Positions 1 to 5,942 are shown, numbered from the stretch's first letter. The stretch: DNA of 5,985 nucleotides from an uncultured Bacilli bacterium (GCA_944363685.1 CALVUV010000080.1:1-5985); one strand, 5' to 3'. Notes: generated by a model from the sequence alone, not told the origin. A program made the numbers and translations.

Positions 1-12
1 GTAGATGCCTAC

Positions 13-41
13 ACTCTAACATAGGGGTAAAACTAATGCAA
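13..41 (-). promoter_or_regulatory. Possible weak promoter reading off the left edge
   Basis: On the minus strand, TTGCAT (36-41) lies 17 bp from TAGAGT (13-18), and the -10 is preceded by TG plus one base, as in extended -10 promoters. It sits just beyond the terminator of the 240-residue gene, so it could start the next minus-strand gene outside the window. Both hexamers are poor matches (3/6 and 4/6), and in AT-rich DNA such matches arise by chance. No ribosome binding site or gene start is visible before the window ends. Confidence 0.28.
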
Positions 42-64
42 ACAAGCAATTTTTAAAATTCAAG

Positions 65-120
65 AAAAAAAGAGTTTCAATTTATTAAATTCCTCTAGGG
101 AATTTTAAAAATTGAACTCT
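65..120 (-). terminator. Long-stem intrinsic terminator after the 240-residue membrane protein gene
   Basis: The arms at about 71-92 and 97-120 are complementary. AGAGTT and CAATTT, separated by one bulged T, pair with AAATTGAACTCT. The inner part TTAAATTCC pairs with the GGAATTTTAA side, with a single-base bulge and a loop of about five bases. On the minus strand the stem ends in CTCT and runs into seven T residues (65-71), the classic Rho-independent arrangement. It begins 34 bases after the stop codon of the gene ending at 155. On the plus strand the bases after the stem are not a clean T-run, so I read it as acting mainly on minus-strand transcripts. Confidence 0.88.
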
Positions 121-154
121 AATTTCTTCTCAATTTACAATTTTCATATAAATT

Positions 155-877
155 TTATTTTTTTACTAATTCTTTATCTTTAACATCTTCTTTTTTATTA
201 GCTAATCCTAAATAGTTTTCTCTTTCTATATTTGCTTTTATCTTCCTTAAAGCATCTAATGATAGTCCATCAATACTATTATTATCAAAATATGGTTTCT
301 CATTTTCAGAGTCTTTTTTATCTTTAATCATTGCAATTTCTTTTTTGTCTTTACTTTTAACTTGTTCCAAAATATTAGGGTCATCTAAATCTGCATTTTT
401 AAAAATATCTTCATTTACAAAAAATAAGTCATATTTATTTATATCATCTATTTTACTATTTAATGATTTATTAGATATGATAGCAGAAGCAGCTGCTAAA
501 GATATTGTAATAAGAGAGCTAGCCAAAATAATTGTAATTGAACTAGTAGAAAGAGTAGTAACACCTATAATAATACCAGCTATACTACCCCAAATTATGC
601 TAATTATCTTTTTTGAGTTTTTTAACTCGTTTAATTTTTCTTTATTTTTAAGGAATTGTTGATATCTTAATTCTAACAACCTTACCTTATGTTCAGGAAC
701 ATTTTCATATCTTGGTTTAGATCCATCGGCCATATAAACAACTAATTCATTATAATCTTCTGTATCTTTTTTTAAAAACATACCTTTATCAATAGATTTA
801 GATCTTTTTCCTCGCTCAGTAGTAAACTTAGTTATATAAACATTACTATTTTTATCTTCTTCTCTAATTACTTTCAT
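155..877 (-). CDS. Hypothetical protein with two central membrane helices
   Basis: I do not recognise this 240-residue protein. The N-terminal part (1-60) is charged and looks soluble; residues about 62-90 are helical and Lys/Glu/Leu-rich, possibly a short coiled coil. Two closely spaced hydrophobic segments follow (about 91-109 and 113-134), an apparent helical hairpin rich in Ile, Ser, Thr and Ala. The remaining hundred residues are very rich in Lys, Asp, Glu and Asn and probably partly disordered. With no signal peptide and Lys-rich flanks, both ends are most likely cytoplasmic. I see no catalytic motif. The start is supported by AGAGGA six to seven bases before the ATG. It has its own promoter and terminator and so is separate from the ribosomal unit upstream. 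It could be a lineage-specific envelope protein or a phage-derived orphan; the sequence does not decide. That it is a gene is fairly sure; its function is unknown. Confidence 0.8.
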   Translation of the reverse strand: MKVIREEDKNSNVYITKFTTERGKRSKSIDKGMFLKKDTEDYNELVVYMADGSKPRYENVPEHKVRLLELRYQQFLKNKEKLNELKNSKKIISIIWGSIAGIIIGVTTLSTSSITIILASSLITISLAAASAIISNKSLNSKIDDINKYDLFFVNEDIFKNADLDDPNILEQVKSKDKKEIAMIKDKKDSENEKPYFDNNSIDGLSLDALRKIKANIERENYLGLANKKEDVKDKELVKK

Positions 878-901
878 CTTAATCCTCTTTTCTTGTCCTA
901 T

Positions 902-930
902 ATACTATCACAAAAATATATAAATAACAA
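902..930 (-). promoter_or_regulatory. Sigma-A-type promoter for the 240-residue protein gene
   Basis: On the minus strand TTGTTA (925-930) is followed after 17 bp by TAGTAT (902-907), which is preceded by TGA, giving an extended -10. Both hexamers match consensus at 4/6. Transcription would start near 895, leaving a leader of about 18 bases that just contains the AGAGGA ribosome binding site. It lies immediately after the rpmF terminator, which makes a promoter here expected. Confidence 0.5.
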
Positions 931-931
931 T

Positions 932-955
932 AAAAAAAGACTTATAACTAAGCCT
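932..955 (-). terminator. Intrinsic terminator overlapping the rpmF stop codon
   Basis: On the minus strand, AGGCTTA (949-955) pairs with TAAGTCT (938-944) around a GTTA loop, seven pairs including one G-U. The stem is followed directly by six more T residues (932-937), so the T-run at 932-938 begins with the last stem base. The A-rich codons just before the stem could pair with that T-run. The rising stem holds the last codons and the TAG stop (948-950) of rpmF, so a ribosome finishing rpmF would cover half the hairpin. It probably ends the HD protein-yceD-rpmF transcript and insulates the next gene. Confidence 0.85.
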
Positions 956-1163
956 CTTCTTTTTCAGTCATATCTACAACTGTTTTACCTTTATAACTTC
1001 CACACTTAGGACAAACACGATGTGCTTTAATCATTTCGCCACAGTTTGGACATTTAACCATACCAGGTACTTCAAGTGCATTATGACTTCTACGCATTCT
1101 CTTTCTAGTTTTTGATACTTTTCTAAAAGGAACTGCAAACATTTGAATGTCTAATTTTAACAT
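948..1163 (-). CDS. rpmF: 50S ribosomal protein L32, zinc-ribbon form, with an L27-like N-terminal extension
   Basis: L32 is a small protein of the large ribosomal subunit. From residue 10 the sequence is typical Firmicutes L32: AVPFRKVSKTRKRMRRSH, then VPGMVKCPNCGE and RVCPKCGSYKG. The four cysteines (38, 41, 51, 54) form the zinc ribbon, so this is the zinc-binding paralogue type. At 71 residues it is slightly longer than usual because of the first nine residues, MLKLDIQMF. These resemble the cleaved leader of Firmicutes L27 (MLKLNLQFF or MLRLDLQFF before Ala). Removing them would leave AVPFRK, exactly the normal mature L32 N-terminus after Met loss. The upstream ATG is preferred because AAGGAG lies seven bases before it, while ATG codon 8 has no such site. 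The gene starts four bases after yceD, ends in a terminator, and has a short acidic tail. Identity is certain; cleavage is inferred. Confidence 0.97.
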   Translation of the reverse strand: MLKLDIQMFAVPFRKVSKTRKRMRRSHNALEVPGMVKCPNCGEMIKAHRVCPKCGSYKGKTVVDMTEKEEA

Positions 1164-1167
1164 ATTA

Positions 1168-1632
1168 TCACTCCTTCTCTATTTGGTTTAATAATTCTTT
1201 AAATGGATTATTAGTATTATTCTTATGTTCTTCTTCACTAATAACTTTCCAGCCATCCCCAGAGTATTCTTTATAAGCAGTTACTTCGCTATAACGTATA
1301 GGGATCTCCAGTACAATATTTTCCCATAAAATGCTAAGAATATCAAGAGTAAATTTATCATTTTCTAACTTTTCTAGTACATTTTCATTAATTTCAAATG
1401 AAAAATGATATTTTACGGGCTTTAAACTTACTGAATCTTCTATAGTCATTATACCTTTACAACTAATATCTAGTAGTAAATTATCATCACTAGGCATAGT
1501 TAGTTTTCCTTCTACTTTTATTTTAGATAAATCTAATATTCCAGAATCTTGAAATAATTCTTTAGGTATTAAAAACTCATCATTTATTTGAATAACACTT
1601 TTAGTACTATTAAGTAATGCTTCTATATTCAT
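1168..1632 (-). CDS. yceD: YceD/DUF177 family protein (23S rRNA accumulation factor)
   Basis: Members of the DUF177 family (YceD in E. coli, YlbN in B. subtilis) are almost always encoded directly before rpmF, as here, and homologues in bacteria and plastids have been tied to 23S rRNA accumulation. At 154 residues the length is normal. Family-like parts are VEGKLTM (40-46), the CKGIMTIEDSVSLKPVKY strand region (58-75), DILSILWENIVLEIPIRYSE (97-116), GDGWKVISEEE (125-135) and the closing NNPFKELL (141-148). Two cysteines common in the central and later parts of many family members are absent; only Cys58 remains, so a metal-binding form is unlikely. The ATG lies four bases after the stop of the HD gene; its own ribosome binding site is weak (AAAGATGG), so translational coupling is likely. 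The assignment rests on these motifs plus the rpmF neighbour. Confidence 0.9.
   Translation of the reverse strand: MNIEALLNSTKSVIQINDEFLIPKELFQDSGILDLSKIKVEGKLTMPSDDNLLLDISCKGIMTIEDSVSLKPVKYHFSFEINENVLEKLENDKFTLDILSILWENIVLEIPIRYSEVTAYKEYSGDGWKVISEEEHKNNTNNPFKELLNQIEKE
1171..1176 (-). promoter_or_regulatory. Shine-Dalgarno site that fixes the rpmF start
   Basis: AAGGAG on the minus strand lies within the last codons of yceD (Lys-Glu), followed by TGATAAT and the ATG at 1163. The seven-base spacing is ideal. It places translation at MLKLDIQMF rather than at the second ATG (codon 8), before which only TTAAAATTAGACATTCAA is found, with no purine-rich site. Confidence 0.85.
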
Positions 1633-1636
1633 ATGA

Positions 1637-2137
1637 TTACCATCTTTTGAAGAATACTAAGAATAGAAGAAAAACCATACTAAAGGCAACTGACATATTT
1701 TCTTTTAAGACATAACTTCTTTCATAGAAACAAGCAAAGTCATCTACTAAATTAACAATCCAACCCTCTAGATAATGAGGAACAGATTTACCTACTGGGA
1801 ACATATGAGCTTTAATGATATCTTGCTCTAGATCAGTTAACTCAAAATATTTAAGAGAATTATCTAATGCTATCTTAGGATGGTTAACAAGAACTTTCGC
1901 TTTCTTATCATTATAATCATCAAGGAAAAAATCATGTAAGACTGCACCTTTAGTTGTTTCTTTATAATTTAAATGACAAAATTTAGTAATTCTATATGAA
2001 TAATATGCTACTCTTACCATATGATCATATCTATTCATACCGTGATGAACACAAGATTTTGTCTTCTGATATTCACTATTACTTATAATAGGAGTAATGA
2101 GATTATTGAATTCCTCATTAGGATAAAATGTTCTCAT
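1637..2137 (-). CDS. HD-domain phosphohydrolase-like protein with C-terminal membrane helix
   Basis: This 166-residue protein has the metal-binding pattern of the HD superfamily: His39 in RYDHMVRVA, His68-Asp69 in GAVLHDF, His86 in NHP, His111 in KAHMFP and Asp132/133 in LVDDF. The layout resembles small uncharacterised clostridial HD proteins in which an H..HD..H..H..D set binds one or two metals and usually hydrolyses phosphate esters. The substrate cannot be read from sequence; nucleotides are only a guess. It lacks the longer RelA/SpoT hydrolase features and is not a paralogue fragment of the neighbouring Rel. Residues about 148-163 (MSVAFSMVFLLFLVFF) form one hydrophobic helix followed by Lys-Arg-Trp, so the enzyme is probably tail-anchored with its catalytic domain in the cytoplasm. 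The start is supported by AGTAGG upstream and by the strong promoter. It is first in the unit with yceD and rpmF. Fold confident, role unknown. Confidence 0.9.
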   Translation of the reverse strand: MRTFYPNEEFNNLITPIISNSEYQKTKSCVHHGMNRYDHMVRVAYYSYRITKFCHLNYKETTKGAVLHDFFLDDYNDKKAKVLVNHPKIALDNSLKYFELTDLEQDIIKAHMFPVGKSVPHYLEGWIVNLVDDFACFYERSYVLKENMSVAFSMVFLLFLVFFKRW

Positions 2138-2171
2138 AAAATACCTACTTTCTTTTTATTCGCTATCTGTA

Positions 2172-2200
2172 ATTTTAGCATACTTTTAATATTTTTTCAA
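2172..2200 (-). promoter_or_regulatory. Strong extended -10 promoter for the HD-yceD-rpmF unit
   Basis: On the minus strand TTGAAA (2195-2200) and TAAAAT (2172-2177) each match consensus at 5/6 and are separated by exactly 17 bp. The -10 is preceded by TATGC, giving the TGn extended element typical of Firmicutes sigma-A promoters. The predicted start, near 2165, gives a leader of about 28 bases containing AGTAGG before the ATG at 2137. It lies in the 98-base gap after the AI-2E-family gene, so the L32 unit can be expressed independently of relA. Confidence 0.8.
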
Positions 2201-2235
2201 GATTTACACATTTTGTCTATGTGTCTTTACATTTT

Positions 2236-3297
2236 TTAACTTAATTCGGCTTTTACTTTTTTTACTCCTTTTTTAATATCACTTTTAAAGAAACGGTAAC
2301 TAGAAGATATTACAATGTATATTGGTAATGCTATTATTATACCTAAAACTCCACCTACTGTACCACCGATTGATACCATCATTATTGTAACTAATGGGTT
2401 AATATTATTAGTTTTACCATAAACTTTTGGAGAAATATAATATCCATCTAGTTGAGGGAAGATTAAACAGATGATAACGGTAGCGATGAATAGATTAGGA
2501 TCTATTACTGATGCTGTTAATAATGCTAGAAGGTTTGTGATTAAACCTCCAAAATATGGAATAACAGTAGTAAGAGACGCTAGGACTCCAAATAAGAACC
2601 AGTTAGGATGACCTACTATAAAAAATACTAAAGAGTATTCAAAGAATTGAATAATCATAAATAGTACTAGTCCTTTTAAATAATTGCTTAATTCATAATC
2701 TAAGGCTTTAACATAACGATATATTTTATTTTTAGTTTGTTTGAAGAAATTACCCACTACTTTTCTTATCTTATCCATATAGGCAAGAAAATAGATGGAA
2801 ACAACGAAAGTAATAACTATTTTGCCTAAAATAGAAGTAGTTTTACCTACTATATCAATTGAACCATCTTTTACAAAGTTACCAATGCTAGCGATTATAT
2901 TATCTAGGTAATCACCACTTAAATCACTAATGAAACTTAAGTTAACATTAAATTTATCACCTATGTCTTCTAATACTTGACCAAAGTTACTAGCGAAAGT
3001 AATTAATTGATTATATAAAAGAGGTAATGTTATAACTAATAAACCTATAATAACAGTAGTAACACCTACTACGACAATAGTAACTGCTAAACTTTTATTA
3101 ATACCTTTAGATACTAGTTTTCTAACTAAAGGATTTAGAGCGTAAGCTATACCAAAGGCAATTATAAAGGGTAAGCATATTTTAATTACAGAAACTAATA
3201 TACTATACCAAGTACCAATATTAGTAACTATTATATATAATAGCCCCATTAAAATTAATAAATTTAATAATTTATAATTTATTCTATTTTTATACAT
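2236..3297 (-). CDS. AI-2E transporter/PerM family membrane protein
   Basis: This 353-residue protein has the usual length and topology of the AI-2E exporter/PerM/YtvI family. Hydrophobic segments lie at about 10-25, 33-56, 70-94, 156-174, 207-228, 233-260, 266-282 and 301-330. A large soluble stretch (about 95-155) falls between the third and fourth, as in the family. Signature parts are NWFLFGVLASLTTVIPYFGG (232-251), then PQLDGYYISPKVYGKTNNIN (281-300) and PLVTI with the Gly-rich GGTVGGVLGIIIALP (311-325). The common HP of the KVYGK...HPL signature is NP here. Family members have been linked to autoinducer-2 export, sodium/proton antiport or glycolate transport, so the substrate cannot be assigned. 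GGAGAG, inside the last codons of dtd, lies about eight bases before its ATG; the gap to dtd is two bases. I see no convincing terminator after it. Confidence 0.93.
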   Translation of the reverse strand: MYKNRINYKLLNLLILMGLLYIIVTNIGTWYSILVSVIKICLPFIIAFGIAYALNPLVRKLVSKGINKSLAVTIVVVGVTTVIIGLLVITLPLLYNQLITFASNFGQVLEDIGDKFNVNLSFISDLSGDYLDNIIASIGNFVKDGSIDIVGKTTSILGKIVITFVVSIYFLAYMDKIRKVVGNFFKQTKNKIYRYVKALDYELSNYLKGLVLFMIIQFFEYSLVFFIVGHPNWFLFGVLASLTTVIPYFGGLITNLLALLTASVIDPNLFIATVIICLIFPQLDGYYISPKVYGKTNNINPLVTIMMVSIGGTVGGVLGIIIALPIYIVISSSYRFFKSDIKKGVKKVKAELS

Positions 3298-3299
3298 AA

Positions 3300-3734
3300 T
3301 TATCTCTCCAACATTATAGTAGTAGGTCCCATATTAGTTAAAGTTATTTCCATATCAGCGCCAAATACTCCACCTTTTGTAGGAATAAAGTCATTTAATC
3401 TTTTATTAAAGTATTCGTATAGTAAAGATGCTTTAGGACCTTTCATTGCATTTATATAACTAGGTCTATTTCCTTTAGTAGTATCTGCATATAAAGTAAA
3501 CTGTGATATTGATAAGATACTACCTTTAACATCTTTTATAGATAAATTCATTACTCCTAACTCATCAGGAAAAATTCTTAAGTTTATTATTTTATTAACC
3601 ATTTTCTCAACAACTTCTTTATTATCACTATCAGTAAAACCAACTAATATCATTAAACCATTATCTATTTCATTAATAGTTTTGTTATTAACAACACACT
3701 TAGCGTTACTACATCTTTGTACTAAAACTCTCAT
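3300..3734 (-). CDS. dtd: D-aminoacyl-tRNA deacylase
   Basis: DTD hydrolyses D-amino acids (and glycine) wrongly attached to tRNA and so protects translation; it works as a cytoplasmic homodimer. The 144-residue length is standard. The N-terminal MRVLVQRCSNAKCVV strand is typical, SISQFTLYAD (75-84) carries the SQFT motif with the active-site Thr80, and KGNRPSY (87-93) follows. The C-terminal motif is NMGPTTIMLE (134-143). It keeps the Gly-cis-Pro pair (136-137) that gives chiral proofreading, although the usual form is closer to N(D/S)GPVT. The ATG overlaps the relA stop by one base (TAATG), implying translational coupling; a weak AAAGG lies about 11 bases upstream. The relA-dtd pair is common in Firmicutes. 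No sign of decay. Confidence 0.97.
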   Translation of the reverse strand: MRVLVQRCSNAKCVVNNKTINEIDNGLMILVGFTDSDNKEVVEKMVNKIINLRIFPDELGVMNLSIKDVKGSILSISQFTLYADTTKGNRPSYINAMKGPKASLLYEYFNKRLNDFIPTKGGVFGADMEITLTNMGPTTIMLER

Positions 3735-5887
3735 TATTTCATTAACCTTTCTACACTTGTAATATATGATAAATTATTTAAATCTAGTAATAACTTCGTC
3801 AAATGTTCTTTATCTTTAATTAATACTTCCATCTCATAAGTTGCATATTCATCACGAGATACTGTTTTAATAGAGGTAATATTAACTCCTAATTTACTAG
3901 TTGATTGAGTTATATCTGTTAATTTATTTTCTAAAGTATCTGTTCTAATAAGTAGATCACTATAGTATTTATTAGATCTATCTTTAGACCAAGTTACTTC
4001 AATACATCTATCATCTAATACTGCTAAATTATGACAGTTACTTCTATGGATACTAACACCACTACCTCTTGTAATATAGCCTACAATATCATCTCCATAT
4101 ACTGGTTTACAACAAGATGCAAATGATACTTTAATCTTATCTATACCTGCTACTATAATATCTGAGTTATTATCATTTATTTTAACAATATTTTTAAGTA
4201 GTTTAGGTTTTTCTTCTTCTTTTTTAGCAAAGACTATATTGATAATGTTATTAGGAGTATGTTTACCACTACCTACAATATAGTATAAGTCATCTAGATT
4301 GTCTATTTTTAGGTTTTTATATACTTCTTTAATATTTTTATCAAGATAAAATTCACTATTAGGTATTTTTCTTTTCCTTAGTTCTTTTTCTAAAGTATCT
4401 TTACCTCGTTCAATTAAAACTTCTTTTTCATTTTTACTAAAATAACTTTTAATCTTATTACGTGCACCTGTTGTTTTAACTATATTTAACCATTCAGATG
4501 ATGGATGAGCACTTTTATTAGTATTTATTTTAACAATATCATTACTTTTTAATTCATAATCAAGTGGTACTATATTGTTATTAACGATTGCCCCAACGGT
4601 TGTATCCCCTACTTTACTATGAACTTTATAAGCAAAGTCTAAAGGTGTTGAACCAATAGGTAGTTCAATAACATCTCCTTTAGGAGTAAAGACATAGATG
4701 TTGTTATTTAAGACTTCATCTTTTACAGAACTAACAAATTCTTCACTACTCATTTTCTCATTAGATAGTTCCATTATTTCTTTAAAGAATTGAAGTTTTT
4801 GAGAAGTAGTTGATTGAAGGTTAGCTGCTTTTTTAGAACCACCATTTTCTTTATAAGCCCAGTGTGAGGCGATACCATTTTCGGCTACTTCATCCATTTC
4901 ATAAGTTCTTATTTGAATCTCAAATAAATAGCCATCTATACCAAATACGGTAGTATGTAAGGATTGATACATATTTGGTTTAGGCATAGCGATATAGTCT
5001 TTAAATCTCTTAGGAAGTGGTCTAAACTTAGAATGAATAAGACCAAGAGCAAGATAACAATCTTGCTCTGTATCTACTAAAATTCTAATAGCAAGAAGAT
5101 CATAGATATCACTGAATTTCTTACCTTTATCAAGTTTATTATAAATACTATAAATACATTTAGCACGACCTTTTATTTGATGAGGTATATGATGTTCATT
5201 TAAAAGATTACTAACTTCTTCTTGCATTTCATAAACTGTAGTATCACGTTCTGCTTTAGTCTTATTAAGTTTATCAGCTATGTCATAGAAAACTGTTGGT
5301 TTTAGGTAACGTAGAGATAAGTCTTCTAATTCACTTTTAATTTTATGAATACCTAAATGATGAGCAAGAGGAGCAAATATTTCTAAAACTTCTTTAGATT
5401 TCTTCTTTTGTTTTTCTCTTGGCATTGCCCAAAGTGTTCTCATATTATGTAATCTATCCGCTAGTTTTACAATAATAACTCTAACATCTTCACTCATACC
5501 TACAATTATTTTTTTATAATATTCTACTAAGTACTCATTATCAGTTGAAAAGTGAAGTCTACCTAATTTTGTAACACCATCTACTAATCTATAAACGGTA
5601 AGACCAAACTTTTCTTTAAACTCTTCTTCGGTTGCATCAGTATCTTCTAAAACATCATGTAATAAAGCTGCTTGTAAACATTCAGGGTCAGCATAGATAC
5701 TAGTTAGTATAAGAGCGACATTTAAAGGGTGGGTAATATATTCTTCACCACTTTTACGATACTGTCCTGCGTGTTTTTCTTTAGCATAATAATAAGATTC
5801 TAATATTTTTTGTCTTGCTTTTGGATTTTTTATATAGGTATCTACTTTATCCATTAAATCATCTATTGTAATAGTATCTTTTTTCAT
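3734..5887 (-). CDS. relA: Bifunctional (p)ppGpp synthetase/hydrolase, Rel/RSH
   Basis: Long RSH enzymes make (p)ppGpp from ATP and GDP/GTP on starved ribosomes and degrade it with a manganese HD domain. Numbering from the chosen start (717 residues), the hydrolase set is Arg44, His53, His77-Asp78 with Glu81-Asp82 (HDVLEDT) and Asp144 (KLADRLHNM). All are present, and the numbers equal those I recall for the S. equisimilis enzyme. The synthetase (about 235-350) has KGRAK, YDLLAIR, RFKDYIAMPKPNMYQSLHT and Glu323 in FEIQIRT. The RFKD form is the bifunctional signature, unlike the EFDD of synthetase-only RelA. The TGS domain follows (about 395-457), then a helical region, a zinc-finger-like CC...GDDIVGYITRGSGVSIHRSNC (about 592-618) and a C-terminal ACT domain (about 640-717). 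An ATG 15 bases upstream would add MRGED but has no Shine-Dalgarno, while GAGGGGTG precedes the chosen ATG. First gene of relA-dtd-transporter. Confidence 0.98.
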   Translation of the reverse strand: MKKDTITIDDLMDKVDTYIKNPKARQKILESYYYAKEKHAGQYRKSGEEYITHPLNVALILTSIYADPECLQAALLHDVLEDTDATEEEFKEKFGLTVYRLVDGVTKLGRLHFSTDNEYLVEYYKKIIVGMSEDVRVIIVKLADRLHNMRTLWAMPREKQKKKSKEVLEIFAPLAHHLGIHKIKSELEDLSLRYLKPTVFYDIADKLNKTKAERDTTVYEMQEEVSNLLNEHHIPHQIKGRAKCIYSIYNKLDKGKKFSDIYDLLAIRILVDTEQDCYLALGLIHSKFRPLPKRFKDYIAMPKPNMYQSLHTTVFGIDGYLFEIQIRTYEMDEVAENGIASHWAYKENGGSKKAANLQSTTSQKLQFFKEIMELSNEKMSSEEFVSSVKDEVLNNNIYVFTPKGDVIELPIGSTPLDFAYKVHSKVGDTTVGAIVNNNIVPLDYELKSNDIVKINTNKSAHPSSEWLNIVKTTGARNKIKSYFSKNEKEVLIERGKDTLEKELRKRKIPNSEFYLDKNIKEVYKNLKIDNLDDLYYIVGSGKHTPNNIINIVFAKKEEEKPKLLKNIVKINDNNSDIIVAGIDKIKVSFASCCKPVYGDDIVGYITRGSGVSIHRSNCHNLAVLDDRCIEVTWSKDRSNKYYSDLLIRTDTLENKLTDITQSTSKLGVNITSIKTVSRDEYATYEMEVLIKDKEHLTKLLLDLNNLSYITSVERLMK

Positions 5888-5892
5888 ATCTT

Positions 5893-5900
5893 CACCCCTC
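5893..5900 (-). promoter_or_regulatory. Shine-Dalgarno site that decides the relA start
   Basis: GAGGGGTG on the minus strand ends five bases before the ATG at 5887 and can pair with the 16S tail. The upstream in-frame ATG at 5902 overlaps this site and is itself preceded by CCAATAGAA, with no site of its own. The start giving MKKDTITIDD is therefore preferred, and its numbering also fits known Rel proteins. Confidence 0.75.
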
Positions 5901-5909
5901 ATTTCTATT

Positions 5910-5942
5910 GGTATTGTGAAAGGTTATATACTTTCCAATACC
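5910..5942 (-). promoter_or_regulatory. 12-bp hairpin/dyad in the relA leader
   Basis: On the minus strand GGTATTGGAAAG (5931-5942) is complementary to CTTTCACAATACC (5910-5922), with one bulged base and an eight-base AT-rich loop. The stem ends ten bases before the ribosome binding site of relA. No T-run follows in either direction, so it is not a standard terminator. It could be a leader RNA structure affecting translation, a transcript-stabilising 5' stem or a protein-binding dyad. The sequence does not tell these apart. Confidence 0.55.

Noticed and set aside
3..56. Plus-strand open frame running in from the left edge and ending in TAA at 54-56
   Set aside because: Seventeen codons without recognisable sequence are expected by chance, so a convergent gene cannot be supported.
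345..662. 105-codon plus-strand open frame
   Set aside because: It lies entirely opposite the 240-residue minus-strand gene, has no convincing ribosome binding site and encodes a low-complexity Ile/Leu-rich product; it is an antisense shadow of the membrane-protein gene.
1140..1142. Second ATG of rpmF (MFAVPF) as the true start
   Set aside because: There is no Shine-Dalgarno before it, the upstream ATG has an excellent one, and the resulting MFA start is not the usual L32 start either.
1168..1170. Alternative genetic code with TGA as Trp, as in Mycoplasma
   Set aside because: The tryptophans I checked use TGG, the reading frames contain no internal TGA, and TGA ends yceD at the expected family length.
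2206..2224. Six-base inverted repeat (ACACAT/ATGTGT) after the AI-2E-family gene as a terminator or operator
   Set aside because: The stem is short and AT-rich, and it is not followed by a T-run on the minus strand. It is close to the -35 of the next promoter, but there is no evidence that it binds a regulator.
2021..2239. 72-codon plus-strand open frame across the start of the HD gene and its promoter
   Set aside because: It is antisense to the HD protein start and the intergenic promoter, with no supporting start signals or recognisable product.
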